DNA of 64,000 nt. It comes from Actinomycetospora cinnamomea (GTDB lineage Bacteria; Actinomycetota; Actinomycetes; Mycobacteriales; Pseudonocardiaceae). The position numbers and the translations under genes are program-made. This document shows, in pieces, positions 20,612 through 29,151 of the stretch (position 1 is its first letter; each line of letters begins with the position of its first letter). The stretch spans positions 682,001 to 746,000 of the forward strand of contig NZ_QEKW01000001.1 of NCBI RefSeq assembly GCF_003096675.1, in the 5' to 3' direction. The notes beneath the pieces were generated by a model. It did no database searches. It had not been told where the DNA came from and worked only from the letters and a program-made list of their open reading frames with translations.

Positions 20612-20893
20612 CTAGGACCGGACGAGGCGAGCGATGGCGGCGCTGGCCTCGGCGATCTTCTCGTCGGCCACGTCGCCGCCCTCCGCCGCTGCCTGGGCGA
20701 CGCAGTGCCCGAGGTGGTCGTCGAGGAGGCCGAGGGCGACGTTCTCGAGCGCCCGTGTCGCGGCGGAGACCTGGGTCAGGACGTCGATGCAGTACTTGTC
20801 GTCGTCGACCATCTTCGCGATCCCGCGCACCTGGCCCTCGATCCGGCGCAACCGCTTGAGGTAGGCGTCCTTCTGCCCGGCGTAGCCGTTCAT
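20612..20893 (-). CDS. csoR: Copper-sensing repressor CsoR
   Basis: A 93-residue all-helical CsoR/RcnR protein. The Cu(I) ligand triad is intact: Cys35 (KYCIDVL), His60 and Cys64 (DHLGHC). The His distinguishes it from CstR-type persulfide sensors, which lack this residue, so copper is the likely signal. A near-perfect CsoR-type palindrome lies 28-44 bases upstream, fitting autorepression. The ATG at 20893 has GAGGAG upstream. It heads the operon with the HMA chaperone, secreted protein and copA. Confidence 0.95.
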   Translation of the reverse strand: MNGYAGQKDAYLKRLRRIEGQVRGIAKMVDDDKYCIDVLTQVSAATRALENVALGLLDDHLGHCVAQAAAEGGDVADEKIAEASAAIARLVRS

Positions 20894-20920
20894 CCCTCGG
20901 CTCCTCTCGACGGCCCGAGC

Positions 20921-20937
20921 ATACCCCTAGGGGGTAT
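20921..20937. promoter_or_regulatory. CsoR operator palindrome
   Basis: ATACCCCTAGGGGGTAT is a near-perfect palindrome matching the CsoR-site pattern (TACCCC...GGGGTA). It lies just before csoR and is followed by AT-richer TCTAGTC, probably overlapping the csoR promoter. Confidence 0.8.
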
Positions 20938-21056
20938 CTAGTCAAGACGGACGCCGTAGACCTCTTCGACACCGCAGCTCGACCGCTCATCGAGGCGCCG
21001 AATCTGCCACGACGGCGGTCGGCGGGCGCGGGAGGATCGAGATCATCCGTGTATCC

Positions 21057-21107
21057 GGTACCCCTACGGCGTACCCGCCGCGAGGTACCGGTACGCCCCA
21101 GGGGTAC
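21057..21107. promoter_or_regulatory. Cluster of GTACCCC/GGGGTAC motifs
   Basis: GGTACCCCTACGGCGTACC (21058-21076) and GTACGCCCCAGGGGTAC (21091-21107) are degenerate inverted repeats resembling the CsoR site. They lie between DUF302 and csoR. They may be auxiliary CsoR sites or a weak terminator for DUF302. Confidence 0.45.
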
Positions 21108-21110
21108 GGG

Positions 21111-21518
21111 TCACTCCGCCGCGACGGGAAGGCTGTCGAGCGCGGCCCGCAGCCGGGTGCCGGCGTCGGACGCGGTCTCGCCCAGCTCGGCACCGGTTCC
21201 GGCGGCGACACCGAGCAGGGCGCCGGGATCGACGGCCTGGACGATGGTGCGGCCCTCGGCGCGCCGGACGGTGACGTTGCACGGCAGCAGCAGCCCGACC
21301 TCCGGGTTGGCCGAGAGCGCCGCGTGGGCAAGGGCCGGGTTGCAGGCGCCGAGGATGGTGTAGGCGTCGATGCGCTCACCGAGTTTCGCCTGCAGGGTGG
21401 CCTGGACGTCGATGGTGCTGAGCACGCCGAACCCCTGGTCCGCGAGCGCGGCGGTCACGGCCTCGACCGCCGCGGCGTGGTCGAGGTCGACCTCGACGGT
21501 GTGGGCGATGTCGGACAT
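21111..21518 (-). CDS. DUF302-family protein
   Basis: A 135-residue protein of the DUF302 type: FGVLSTIDVQATLQAKLG in the first third, YTILGACNPALAHAAL in the middle, GLLLPCNVTVRRAEG after it, and a C-terminal helix. The conserved Cys of GACNP and PCNV are family hallmarks. The biochemical function is unknown; the family recurs beside copper and sulfur stress genes. I chose ATG 21518 (MSDIAHTVEVD) over an upstream ATG at 21563 because homologues start at this position and a GGAA element lies upstream. Confidence 0.88.
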   Translation of the reverse strand: MSDIAHTVEVDLDHAAAVEAVTAALADQGFGVLSTIDVQATLQAKLGERIDAYTILGACNPALAHAALSANPEVGLLLPCNVTVRRAEGRTIVQAVDPGALLGVAAGTGAELGETASDAGTRLRAALDSLPVAAE

Positions 21519-21694
21519 GGTGCGGTGTTCCTTCCCAAGGCCTCGAGTTCGGGCTACCCCCATGGCGTTCCCGCCGACTCGACCACCAACTCGTCGCGCG
21601 GGACCAGAGACCGGTACGGAGTGGGCCGGCCGGCCCGTACGCCTGGTCCGCCCGTCACTTCACCCTCGCGCTCACGAGTGGAAGGACGAATCCC

Positions 21695-23218
21695 ATGACC
21701 GAGCGCTCCGGCTCCGGGCGCCGGATGAGCCGCCGCCAGGCCCTGGGACTGCTCGGGCTCGGCGCCGCCACCGTCGCCGTCGGTGCCACCGGGTGGGCCA
21801 CCTCAGGCGCAGCCGGCCCTACGCGGTCGGGAATCGCCCCGCCGAGCGGTGAAACCCTGCAGGTCCCGGCCGAGCTCGCCAGCCGGCAGGGCCGGCTCGG
21901 TCTCGACCTGTCGGCCGCTCCGGGCGCACCGCTGGCCGGACGCGACGCGTCCGCATGGGGCTACAACGGCTCCAGCCCCGGCCCGACGCTGCGGGTGCGG
22001 CCGGGCGACCAGCTCGCTCTGCGGCTGCACAACCGGCTCGACCAGCCCACGAACCTCCACACCCACGGGCTCCGGGTCTCCCCCGAGGGCAACTCCGACA
22101 ACCCGTTCCTCCACATCGCGCCCGGCGAGTCGTTCGACTACCGCATCACCGTCCCCAGCGAGCACCCACCAGGGACGTTCTGGTACCACCCCCACGCCCA
22201 TGGCCACGTCGCCGATCAGCTCTCGGCCGGACTGGCCGGAGCCCTCATCGTCGACGACGGGAGCGAACCGTCCGTCACGACCGACCGCGTCCTGGTCGTC
22301 ACCGACGCCACCCTCGGCACCGGCGGTCCGGTCCCCGCCGACGGCCGGAGCCGCATGGCCGGTCGACAGGGCGAGCTGCTGCTGCTCAACGGTCAGCACC
22401 AGCCGACCATCCCCTGCGCCACCGGCGACGTGGAACGCTGGCGGCTGATCAATGCCACCACCTCGCGCACCCTCACCCTGCGCCTCGACGCCCATCCCCT
22501 GACCCGCATCGCCCTCGACGGGATCACCCTGCCGACCGCCGTCCGGAGCGACACCGTCCGGCTCGCCCCCGGCAACCGCACCGACGTGCTCGTGCGCCCC
22601 GACCGACCCGGGACGTTCGCGCTGATCGCCACCACCGAAGCCCGCAGCGCGATGGGTATGGGGATGGGCCCGGGGGGCGCCGCCGTCGATGCGGAGACGA
22701 CGACGGTGGCCACGCTCGCCCCCAGCGGCCCCCCGCGGCCGCCGAGCGCGCTGCCGACCTTCCCCGCCGGTGAGGGCCCGACCCGGGACGCAACCACCGG
22801 TACTCGTCGACTCGCCTTCTCCATGGGGATGGGTCCGGGAGGGATGGGTCCGGGTGGCATGAATCCCGGTGGCATGGGCCCGGGCGGGCAGGGCATGACC
22901 TTCGGGTTCGACGGCCGGGCCTACGACGCCGACCGCACCGACCAGACCGTCGCCCTGGGCGCGGTCGAGGAGTGGACGGTCACCAACCCCACTCCGATGG
23001 CCCACCCCTTCCACCTCCACGTCTGGCCGTTCGAGGTCCTGGCGGACAGCGCCCGCACACCGACCACCGCCACGCTGCAGGACGTGGTCCTCGTGCCCGC
23101 CCAGGGCTGGGTCCGGTTGCGCATCCCGTTCACCGCCCAGACGGGACGCAGCGTCTACCACTGCCACGTCCTCGACCACGAGGACCTCGGCATGATGGCG
23201 ACGATCGCCGTCAACTGA
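21695..23218 (+). CDS. Tat-exported multicopper oxidase
   Basis: A 507-residue three-domain multicopper oxidase. The N-terminus has a Tat signal (RRMSRRQALGLLGLG). All four copper motifs are present: HTHGLR, WYHPHAHGH, HPFHLHVWPFE, and YHCHVLDHEDLGMM (type 1 copper Cys with axial Met). A Met/Gly-rich stretch near 365-395 and another near 310 are reminiscent of the Met-rich segments of CueO and may bind Cu(I). Oxidation of Cu(I) to Cu(II) outside the membrane is the likely role. GGAAGGA precedes the ATG. It is divergent from DUF302 and close to the csoR locus. Confidence 0.93.
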   Translation: MTERSGSGRRMSRRQALGLLGLGAATVAVGATGWATSGAAGPTRSGIAPPSGETLQVPAELASRQGRLGLDLSAAPGAPLAGRDASAWGYNGSSPGPTLRVRPGDQLALRLHNRLDQPTNLHTHGLRVSPEGNSDNPFLHIAPGESFDYRITVPSEHPPGTFWYHPHAHGHVADQLSAGLAGALIVDDGSEPSVTTDRVLVVTDATLGTGGPVPADGRSRMAGRQGELLLLNGQHQPTIPCATGDVERWRLINATTSRTLTLRLDAHPLTRIALDGITLPTAVRSDTVRLAPGNRTDVLVRPDRPGTFALIATTEARSAMGMGMGPGGAAVDAETTTVATLAPSGPPRPPSALPTFPAGEGPTRDATTGTRRLAFSMGMGPGGMGPGGMNPGGMGPGGQGMTFGFDGRAYDADRTDQTVALGAVEEWTVTNPTPMAHPFHLHVWPFEVLADSARTPTTATLQDVVLVPAQGWVRLRIPFTAQTGRSVYHCHVLDHEDLGMMATIAVN

Positions 23219-23375
23219 CCTGGGCCGACGAGAGATGCTCCCGGCCGACACCTGGTGCCGACGAGAACCACGAGACCGGGAGAGCTCACCCGGTTCGGGG
23301 GGAGCGCTCCGCGCACGAGAGACGTCACCATCACTGGACGTCTCCGCCCACGCCGACGGTTCGTCGAGGAGCACC

Positions 23376-24521
23376 ATGACCGACATCCCGGCGGACCGGC
23401 CGGCTCGCCCGCGCCGCATGCCGTTGGAGGACTACGCGGCGATCACCGCGACGGTCCTGGTCGTGCTCGCACTGGCCGGCGCGGTCGTGGTCGCGCGGGG
23501 CGCGATCGTGCTGGTCTTCGTCGGCTTCTTCCTCGCGACCGGGATCGAACCCGCGATCCGGTGGCTCGTGGCCCGCGGCCTGCGCCGGGGGCTGGCCGTC
23601 GCCGTCGTCGTGCTGCTCGTGCTGCTGGTCCTGATCGGGCTGGCCGCCGTGTTGATCGTCCCGGCCGTCACCGAGATCAGCTACCTCGTCGCGGAACTGC
23701 CGGACCGGCTCGCCGCCCTCGGCGAGCGCCTCGGCGGCCCCGGCAGCACCGTCGGCGGCGCGCTGTCCGACCCGGCGGCGCACCAACAGCTGCAGCAGTC
23801 GCTCTCCGGCCTCGGCACCGTCGTCGCCGCCTCGGCCGCCGCGGTGTTCAGCGTCCTCGGTGCGCTCTTCGGCGGTGTCTTCGCCACCATCACCGTGCTG
23901 GCGCTGCTGGTCTACTTCTCGCTGGCCATGCCCCGCATCCGTGCCGGCATGGACCGGCTGCTGGCCCGCGAGGAACGGGTCACCGCCGCCGAGGCCGCAC
24001 TCGGTCGCATCGGTGGCTACGTCTCCGGTCAGTTGGTCGTGTCCGGGATCGCCGGCCTGAGCGCCTTCGCGTTCTTCCTCATCGTCGGCATCCCCTACCC
24101 GGCGCTGCTGGCGATCGTGGTCGCCGTCCTCGACGCCGTCCCCCAGATCGGCGCGACCCTGGCCTCGTTCGTCGCGGTGGCCGCGGCCCTGACCGTCAGC
24201 TTCCCCCTGGCGATCGGCACGCTCGTGTACTTCATGGTCTACCAGGGCGTCGAGAACTACCTCATCGCGCCGCGGGTCTTCTCCAAGGCCATCGAGCTCT
24301 CGCCCGTCGGCGCGTTCGTCGCCATCCTCATCGGCGGCGCCGCCGCCGGCCTGCTCGGGGCGATGACCGCCCTCCCGCTGACCGCGGCCGGCAAGGTCGT
24401 CATCGGCCACGTCCTCTCGGAACGCGCCCGGCGCCACGGCCGACCCGCCCCCGCGCTCACCCCGGACCCGTCGGCCGTCGGCGGCCGCGACAACCACACG
24501 AAGGAGGACGGCCATGGCTGA
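23376..24521 (+). CDS. AI-2E family transporter (permease)
   Basis: A 381-residue membrane protein of the AI-2E/PerM superfamily: paired N-terminal helices (AAITATVLVVLALAGAVVV; GAIVLVFVGFFLATGIEPAI), a long amphipathic region (SYLVAELPDRLAALG), and C-terminal helices. The family signature PQIGATLASFVAVAAAL is present, followed by YQGVENYLIAPRVF. Members move small solutes or ions (AI-2, Na+/H+); no substrate can be inferred. ATG at 23376 follows GAGGAG. It overlaps the downstream LapA-like gene by eight bases. Confidence 0.87.
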   Translation: MTDIPADRPARPRRMPLEDYAAITATVLVVLALAGAVVVARGAIVLVFVGFFLATGIEPAIRWLVARGLRRGLAVAVVVLLVLLVLIGLAAVLIVPAVTEISYLVAELPDRLAALGERLGGPGSTVGGALSDPAAHQQLQQSLSGLGTVVAASAAAVFSVLGALFGGVFATITVLALLVYFSLAMPRIRAGMDRLLAREERVTAAEAALGRIGGYVSGQLVVSGIAGLSAFAFFLIVGIPYPALLAIVVAVLDAVPQIGATLASFVAVAAALTVSFPLAIGTLVYFMVYQGVENYLIAPRVFSKAIELSPVGAFVAILIGGAAAGLLGAMTALPLTAAGKVVIGHVLSERARRHGRPAPALTPDPSAVGGRDNHTKEDGHG

Positions 24522-24750
24522 CGCGCCACGACCCCGGCGGACCTCGACCGGGCGCGGCAAGGTCAACCCGCGCTGGGTCGTCGGCGGGGTCCTGCTCGTC
24601 CTGGCCGTGATCTTCATCCTGGAGAACCGCGACCCGGTGGGTATCCGGCTGATCATCCCGCTCGTGGTCATGCCCCAGTGGGCGGCGCTGACGCTGACGC
24701 TCGTCATCGGCTTCGTCCTCGGCCTCCTGGTCTCGCGCCGCCGTCGGTGA
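24514..24750 (+). CDS. LapA-domain (DUF1049-like) small membrane protein
   Basis: A 78-residue protein with a basic N-terminus, two transmembrane helices (WVVGGVLLVLAVIFILEN and WAALTLTLVIGFVLGLLV) and the intervening motif NRDPVGIRLI. It ends in RRRR. This is the LapA_dom topology; the Gram-negative lipopolysaccharide role does not apply to an actinobacterium, where the function is unknown. GAAGGAGG is just upstream of the ATG. Confidence 0.85.
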   Translation: MADAPRPRRTSTGRGKVNPRWVVGGVLLVLAVIFILENRDPVGIRLIIPLVVMPQWAALTLTLVIGFVLGLLVSRRRR

Positions 24751-24806
24751 GACGACCGGCCCACCCCGCCCGGGTGAGGGGTCGAGCGCCCCGTGCGCGC
24801 GGCTGG

Positions 24807-25400
24807 TCACCGCCCGAGGTCGGGGTTCGAGGGCAGTCGCAGCGTGGCGGTGGTGGTGGTCCCGGAGACCTCGGTGTGGACGGAACCGAAGTGGCGCAGG
24901 AGCGCGAGCAGAGCGTGGTTGTCGGTGAGGACCTCGGCGCTGATCGTGGTGACGTCCTCCTCGCGGGCACGGCGCAGGAGCGCGCGCAGGAGTTGGAAGC
25001 CGACGCCGCGTCCCTGCCAGGCGTCGGCGACGACGATGGCGAGCTCGGCGCTGTTCGGCTCGGAGTCGCTGCGGATGAACCGAGCGATGCCCACCCCCTG
25101 CCCCGTCTCCGTCTCCACCGCTCCGAGTGCTTCGTGGTCGCGGTGGTCGACCTCGGTGAAGAAGCGCACCTGCTGGTCCGAGAGCCGCGGCATGACGGTG
25201 AAGAACCTCTGGTAGGCGCTGGTCTCGCTCAACGACTGGTAGCGGGCCGCCAGCTCGTCCGCGTCACAGGGCTCGACGCTGCGCACCAGCACCGTGGTGC
25301 CATCGGTCAGCGCCACCTCCTCCGACACCGACCGAGCAGCAGCGTCCGGGGTACCTGGCTCGTCGTCGCCGTCGGTCGCCGACCGGTTCGGTGCGGGCAC
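24807..25400 (-). CDS. GNAT-family N-acetyltransferase
   Basis: About 197 residues with the GNAT fold. Motif A is ELAIVVADAWQGRGVGFQLL, with the acetyl-CoA pyrophosphate loop QGRGVG. A further family feature is DGTTVLVRSVEPCDADEL at the N-terminus, as in the acetyltransferases related to Pat/protein lysine acetyltransferases, here without a regulatory cNMP domain. Starts at GTG 25400 or GTG 25436 are both possible. It is co-directional with the FAD oxidoreductase upstream. The acceptor substrate is unknown. Confidence 0.86.
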   Translation of the reverse strand: MPAPNRSATDGDDEPGTPDAAARSVSEEVALTDGTTVLVRSVEPCDADELAARYQSLSETSAYQRFFTVMPRLSDQQVRFFTEVDHRDHEALGAVETETGQGVGIARFIRSDSEPNSAELAIVVADAWQGRGVGFQLLRALLRRAREEDVTTISAEVLTDNHALLALLRHFGSVHTEVSGTTTTATLRLPSNPDLGR

Positions 25401-25449
25401 CCGCCCATCGTGGCGCGCGCCGCGACCGATCGACACCCCCGAGACGCGA

Positions 25450-26697
25450 TCAGCGGGCGGCCGCCGTCGGAACTTCCGGCAGCGGCACCGACGGGTCGGC
25501 GAGGCGCGCGCGGTCGACGGGCGCCCCCGACCGGACGAGGTCGCCGATCGGGCCGGTCACGTCCCAGACGTTGACGTTCATGCCCGCGCGGACCCGGCCG
25601 TCGGCGAGCCAGAACGCCACGAACTCGCGGGCGGAGAGGTCGCCGCGGACGACCACCTCGTCGTACTGGCCGGGCGCCGCGTCGCCGCTGTACTCCATCC
25701 CCAGGTCGTACTGGTCGGTGAAGAAGTACGGCAAGCGGTCGTAGGCCGACCCCGTCCCGAGCATCGCGCGCGCCGCCGCGGGACCGCCGTTGAGGGCGTT
25801 GGCCCAGTGCTCGACCCGCAGGCGCCGGCCGAGGGCGGGGTGCCAGATGCGCGCGACGTCGCCGGCCGCGTGGATGTCAGGGTCGGAGGTGCAGAGCGAC
25901 TCGTCGACGACGACGCCGTCGTCGACCTCGAGCCCGGCCGTCTCGGCGAGCGCGGTGTTCGGGGTGATCCCGATGCCGACCACCACCGCGTCGGCGTCGA
26001 TCTCGGTGCCGTCGCCCAGCCGGACGCCCGCCACCCGCCCGTCGCGACCGAGGATCTCGACGAGGTCCGCCCCGCAACACAGGTCCACGCCGTGCTCCTC
26101 GTGCAGGTCGGCGAAGACCTGCGCCATCTCGGGACCGAGGACCCGCAGCAGCGGCAGCGATGCGGACTCGAGCACCGTCACCGCGACCTCGGCGACCCGG
26201 GCCGCGGCCGCGACCTCGAGACCGATCCACCCGCCCCCGACGACGACGGTCCGGGACGAGGAGCGCAGCGCGGCGGCGATCCGGTCGCTGTCGCCCAGTG
26301 TGCGCAGGTAGTGCAGGCCGTCGAGGTCGGCGCCCGGGAGGGCGAGCCGTCGCGGCGACGAGCCGGTGGTCAGCAGCAACGTGCGGTAGCCGAGCCGGTC
26401 GCCGTCGGCCAGCACGACCTCGTGGGCGTCGCGGTCGAGCGCCGTGACCGGGACGCCGGTGCGCAGGTCGACGCCGTGCTCGGCGTACCAGTCGGGCGGG
26501 TGGACGTAGGTGCTCGCGCGGTCGGCGCGGCCCTGCAGGTACTCCTTCGACAGCGGCGGGCGCTCGTAGGGTCGCTCGTCCTCGTCCCCGAGCAGCACCA
26601 CCCGCCCCGGGAACCCCTCCTCGCGCAGTGTCTCCGCGGCCTTCGCCCCGGCCAGCCCCGCCCCGACGATCACGATCGTCCCGTCGTCGTCCGCCAT
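25450..26697 (-). CDS. NAD(P)/FAD-dependent oxidoreductase (ferredoxin-reductase type)
   Basis: A 415-residue class of ferredoxin/rubredoxin reductases. It has FAD motif IVIVGAGLAGAKAAETL, the flavin-contact segment PYERPPLSKEYL, the NAD(P) motif VVVGGGWIGLEVAAA and the second FAD motif HAAGDVAR. The C-terminal reductase domain has the conserved WANALNGG and YFFTDQYD. Typical partners are ferredoxins of P450 or dioxygenase systems; none is encoded nearby. The ATG at 26697 has GGGACGAGGAG upstream. It lies 89 bases after the nitronate monooxygenase gene on the same strand. Confidence 0.9.
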   Translation of the reverse strand: MADDDGTIVIVGAGLAGAKAAETLREEGFPGRVVLLGDEDERPYERPPLSKEYLQGRADRASTYVHPPDWYAEHGVDLRTGVPVTALDRDAHEVVLADGDRLGYRTLLLTTGSSPRRLALPGADLDGLHYLRTLGDSDRIAAALRSSSRTVVVGGGWIGLEVAAAARVAEVAVTVLESASLPLLRVLGPEMAQVFADLHEEHGVDLCCGADLVEILGRDGRVAGVRLGDGTEIDADAVVVGIGITPNTALAETAGLEVDDGVVVDESLCTSDPDIHAAGDVARIWHPALGRRLRVEHWANALNGGPAAARAMLGTGSAYDRLPYFFTDQYDLGMEYSGDAAPGQYDEVVVRGDLSAREFVAFWLADGRVRAGMNVNVWDVTGPIGDLVRSGAPVDRARLADPSVPLPEVPTAAAR

Positions 26698-26786
26698 CTC
26701 CTCGTCCCTTCCGCGGTGCCCTGCGGGCGGCACACGGGAGATGCTCCACCACCCGGGCGGGCTCCGACAGCCCCGAGGTGCGGGGG

Positions 26787-27902
26787 TCAGGCGGGGTCGG
26801 GTCCCGCCGACGGCGAGGCGCGGTGACCTCCGTCCTCCACGCCGAGCACTTGACGAGCCTCCTGCCACAGCCGCGTGGTGATCGCCCCGGCGGGCTCGGC
26901 CCGGGCGAGGCGGGCGGCCTGCCCCGCCCACTGATTGACCGCGTCGACGCCGCCCGGACCGGACGACCCGGTCCGCCCGCGGCGCCACTGCGCGACCAGC
27001 CGACGCTGGACGGGGTAGCGCGCCGGCGGCGGCGCGTCGGGCGCCGACCAGGACCGGACGAACGCGGTCGGCAGCGCCCGGCCCGGCCGCCCGGAGTAGG
27101 CCCGCGTCAGGACCGAGGTCTCGGGTGCCGCGGCCGCGAGGCCCTCGGACCAGGGCTGGGCGATGCCGACCTCGGGCGAGCGGAGGTACGCCGTCCCCAC
27201 CTGCACGGCGCTGGCCCCGAGCGCGAGGGCTGCCGCGACGGCACGTCCGTCCGCGATCCCCCCGGTGGCCACGACCGGGACGGTCAGCGCATCGACCAGT
27301 TGCGGGACCAGCGCCACCAGGCCGATCGCCGTCCTCCCGGCCGCGTCGGGGTCGAACGTTCCCCGGTGCCCGCCCGCCTCGATCCCCTGGGCGACCACCA
27401 CGTCGGCCCCGGCGCGCTCGGCCTCCAGCGCCTCCTCGAGCGTCGTCGCGCAGGCGAACCAGGCGACGCCCGCGGCGTGCATCCGCTCGACCATGGCCGG
27501 CTCGAACACGCCCATGATCGAGGAGATGGCGGTCGGCGAGGCCGCCAGGAGCTCCTCGCACTGCTCGTCGAACGAGGGCGGTGATCCTCCCGCCTCGCCG
27601 GGGTCGCCGAACCGCTCGAGGAACCGTCGCGCCTCCTGCTCACCCGTGTCCGCCACGGCGGGCGGATCGGGGATCCACAGATTGATCTGGTACGACCGTG
27701 ACGACCCCTCACGGAAGCGCCGGACCCACTCGCGGATCCTGTCCGGGTGGTCGAGGACGGCCCCGGCCGCGCCCATGCCCCCCGCCTCGGCGACGGCGAC
27801 GGCGAGCTCCGGCGGGCACGCCCCCGCCATCGGCGCCTGCAGGATCGGGACGTCGAGCCCGTACCGCTCGCAGAACTCCGCGACCCGCGTCGCCACCGCC
27901 AT
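26787..27902 (-). CDS. Nitronate monooxygenase (2-nitropropane dioxygenase family)
   Basis: A 371-residue FMN-binding TIM-barrel protein. It shows the family opening PILQAPMAGA, GGMGAAGA, the region AGADVVVAQGIEAGGHRG with the catalytic His, and the FMN phosphate site VPVVATGGIADGRAV followed by LGASAVQVGTAYL. It would oxidise nitronates such as propionate-3-nitronate or related substrates. The C-terminal region is longer than usual. It heads a short minus-strand run with an FAD oxidoreductase. Confidence 0.9.
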   Translation of the reverse strand: MAVATRVAEFCERYGLDVPILQAPMAGACPPELAVAVAEAGGMGAAGAVLDHPDRIREWVRRFREGSSRSYQINLWIPDPPAVADTGEQEARRFLERFGDPGEAGGSPPSFDEQCEELLAASPTAISSIMGVFEPAMVERMHAAGVAWFACATTLEEALEAERAGADVVVAQGIEAGGHRGTFDPDAAGRTAIGLVALVPQLVDALTVPVVATGGIADGRAVAAALALGASAVQVGTAYLRSPEVGIAQPWSEGLAAAAPETSVLTRAYSGRPGRALPTAFVRSWSAPDAPPPARYPVQRRLVAQWRRGRTGSSGPGGVDAVNQWAGQAARLARAEPAGAITTRLWQEARQVLGVEDGGHRASPSAGPDPA

Positions 27903-28001
27903 CGCCGGCCTCCTCGAATCGCTCGCGTCCCCATCCTCCGCGGGGACGTCCGCCCGGCGAAGGACACGCCTCGCCGGACACCGCCGAGGGCGGCCACGCG
28001 G

Positions 28002-28214
28002 TCAGGTGGTCCGTGGTCGGCTGCCACCCCGCGGCCGGAGCGTCACCCCGGCGTCGACGAGGAGGCGCCGGACGTGACCGAAGCTCCGGCCCGTGTCCTC
28101 GCTGAGCCGCATGAGGCTCGCACCCGCGGCGTACCGCTCGACGAGGTACCCCACGAACGCCGCGCGATCGCGTTCGCCCGCGCCACCGGAGTGAGTCCTG
28201 CCCGCTGCCGCCAC
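28002..28214 (-). CDS. Small helix-turn-helix protein
   Basis: A 70-residue protein consisting almost only of a helix-turn-helix: LVERYAAGASLMRLSEDTGR, then SFGHVRRLLVDAGVTLRPRGG. This is a widespread actinobacterial type of tiny DNA-binding protein of unknown targets. GTG at 28214 has GGAGGT six bases upstream. CCGAC (28242-28246) and GTCGG (28252-28256) flank a TAGTGT -10-like box, so it may have its own promoter and possibly autoregulate (inference). Confidence 0.85.
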   Translation of the reverse strand: MAAAGRTHSGGAGERDRAAFVGYLVERYAAGASLMRLSEDTGRSFGHVRRLLVDAGVTLRPRGGSRPRTT

Positions 28215-28300
28215 CCGTGACCTCCATCCGTCGAACCCGCGCCGACACTAGGTCGGGCGGGCGCCGCGCGGCGGGCCTGTCCCGGATCGAGACACCCGGA

Positions 28301-28999
28301 TCAGCGCGCGGCGGCGCGCGCCGCGTCCTCCTCCGAGGCGTTGACGACCTGGACCTTGTCGCCGTCCTGGAGCTCGGCGAAGGTGGCCCGCGCGTCGGCG
28401 GTCTCCATGCGGATGCACCCGGCGGACGAGCGTGAGGGGTCGCCCGCGTGGAAGGCGATCCCGCCGTCGGCGAAGAACGTCGAGTACGGCATCGGGGCGG
28501 GCCGCCCCTCGCGGGTGGTCGACTCGCCGCTCACGTGGTGCTCGTCCTTGCGGTAGACGCGGAACGAGTGCCCCACGGGGGTGGGGGTGCCCTCGCCGCC
28601 CGACGAGATGGTCATCGGCCCGCGGACGACCCGGCCGTCACGGATCAGCCAGGCGCGCTGCGACTCGAGGTCGACGCAGGCGCGCGTGGACACCGAGCAC
28701 GGCGTGCCGGGCACCGCGGCCTCGGCGTGCGCCTCCCGCGCCACGGGGCTGGTCTCCGGGTTCGCGGGAGTGGCGCTGTCCGCCAGCGCCGGGACCGCGA
28801 GCGCGCCGACAGCCGTCATGATCGTCGCCGAGACCCCGGCCGCGGCCCACCACGAGGTGGCCCGGGAGCGACGGGGACGGGGCGCCGTCGGTGCGCGGTG
28901 CCGGCCGGTCCGGGATGCCGTCGTCTCGGTGATGGTGCGACCTCCTCCTCGGGGAGGGCCCGGTCCGAGGCGGCCCTCCGGGTCCGTCGCCCCGTGCAT
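28301..28999 (-). CDS. L,D-transpeptidase, exported
   Basis: An exported YkuD-type transpeptidase. A basic N-region (RPRRSRATSWW) precedes a hydrophobic signal segment ending VGALAVPALA. The catalytic motif is HAGDPSRSSAGCIRM with nucleophile Cys and the conserved His. It cross-links peptidoglycan 3-3 bonds or anchors proteins. The start is uncertain: the first canonical ATG is at 28999, but an excellent GGAGG (28945-28941) lies seven bases before an ATC codon at 28933, suggesting an unusual ATC start. A distinct homologue is at 53638-54156. Confidence 0.85.
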   Translation of the reverse strand: MHGATDPEGRLGPGPPRGGGRTITETTASRTGRHRAPTAPRPRRSRATSWWAAAGVSATIMTAVGALAVPALADSATPANPETSPVAREAHAEAAVPGTPCSVSTRACVDLESQRAWLIRDGRVVRGPMTISSGGEGTPTPVGHSFRVYRKDEHHVSGESTTREGRPAPMPYSTFFADGGIAFHAGDPSRSSAGCIRMETADARATFAELQDGDKVQVVNASEEDAARAAAR

Positions 29000-29021
29000 C
29001 GGCGCGCCACGGCGCGGGGTG

Positions 29022-29084
29022 GACCCTCCGACCGGGCGATGGACCGGCGGGGATCCGCGACGGAGGGTCACCACGACGGTGGTG
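29022..29084. promoter_or_regulatory. Inverted repeats between L,D-transpeptidase and AraC regulator
   Basis: GACCCTCCG (29022-29030) and CGGAGGGTC (29061-29069) are perfect 9-bp inverted arms 30 bases apart; CACCAC-N4-GTGGTG (29069-29084) follows directly. They lie between divergent genes and are candidate binding sites for the AraC-type regulator. No function is shown. Confidence 0.4.
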
Positions 29085-29151
29085 GACGACCGCCGGTGCC
29101 GGTGGCGAAGATGTCGCTCCTGGAGCACCCACCCCGCACACCGAGGACCCC

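Noticed and set aside
21057-21107. GTACCCC cluster as a classical terminator of DUF302
   Set aside because: Arms are imperfect and short compared with the other terminators of this window; it matches CsoR-like elements better. Kept as a tentative regulatory cluster.
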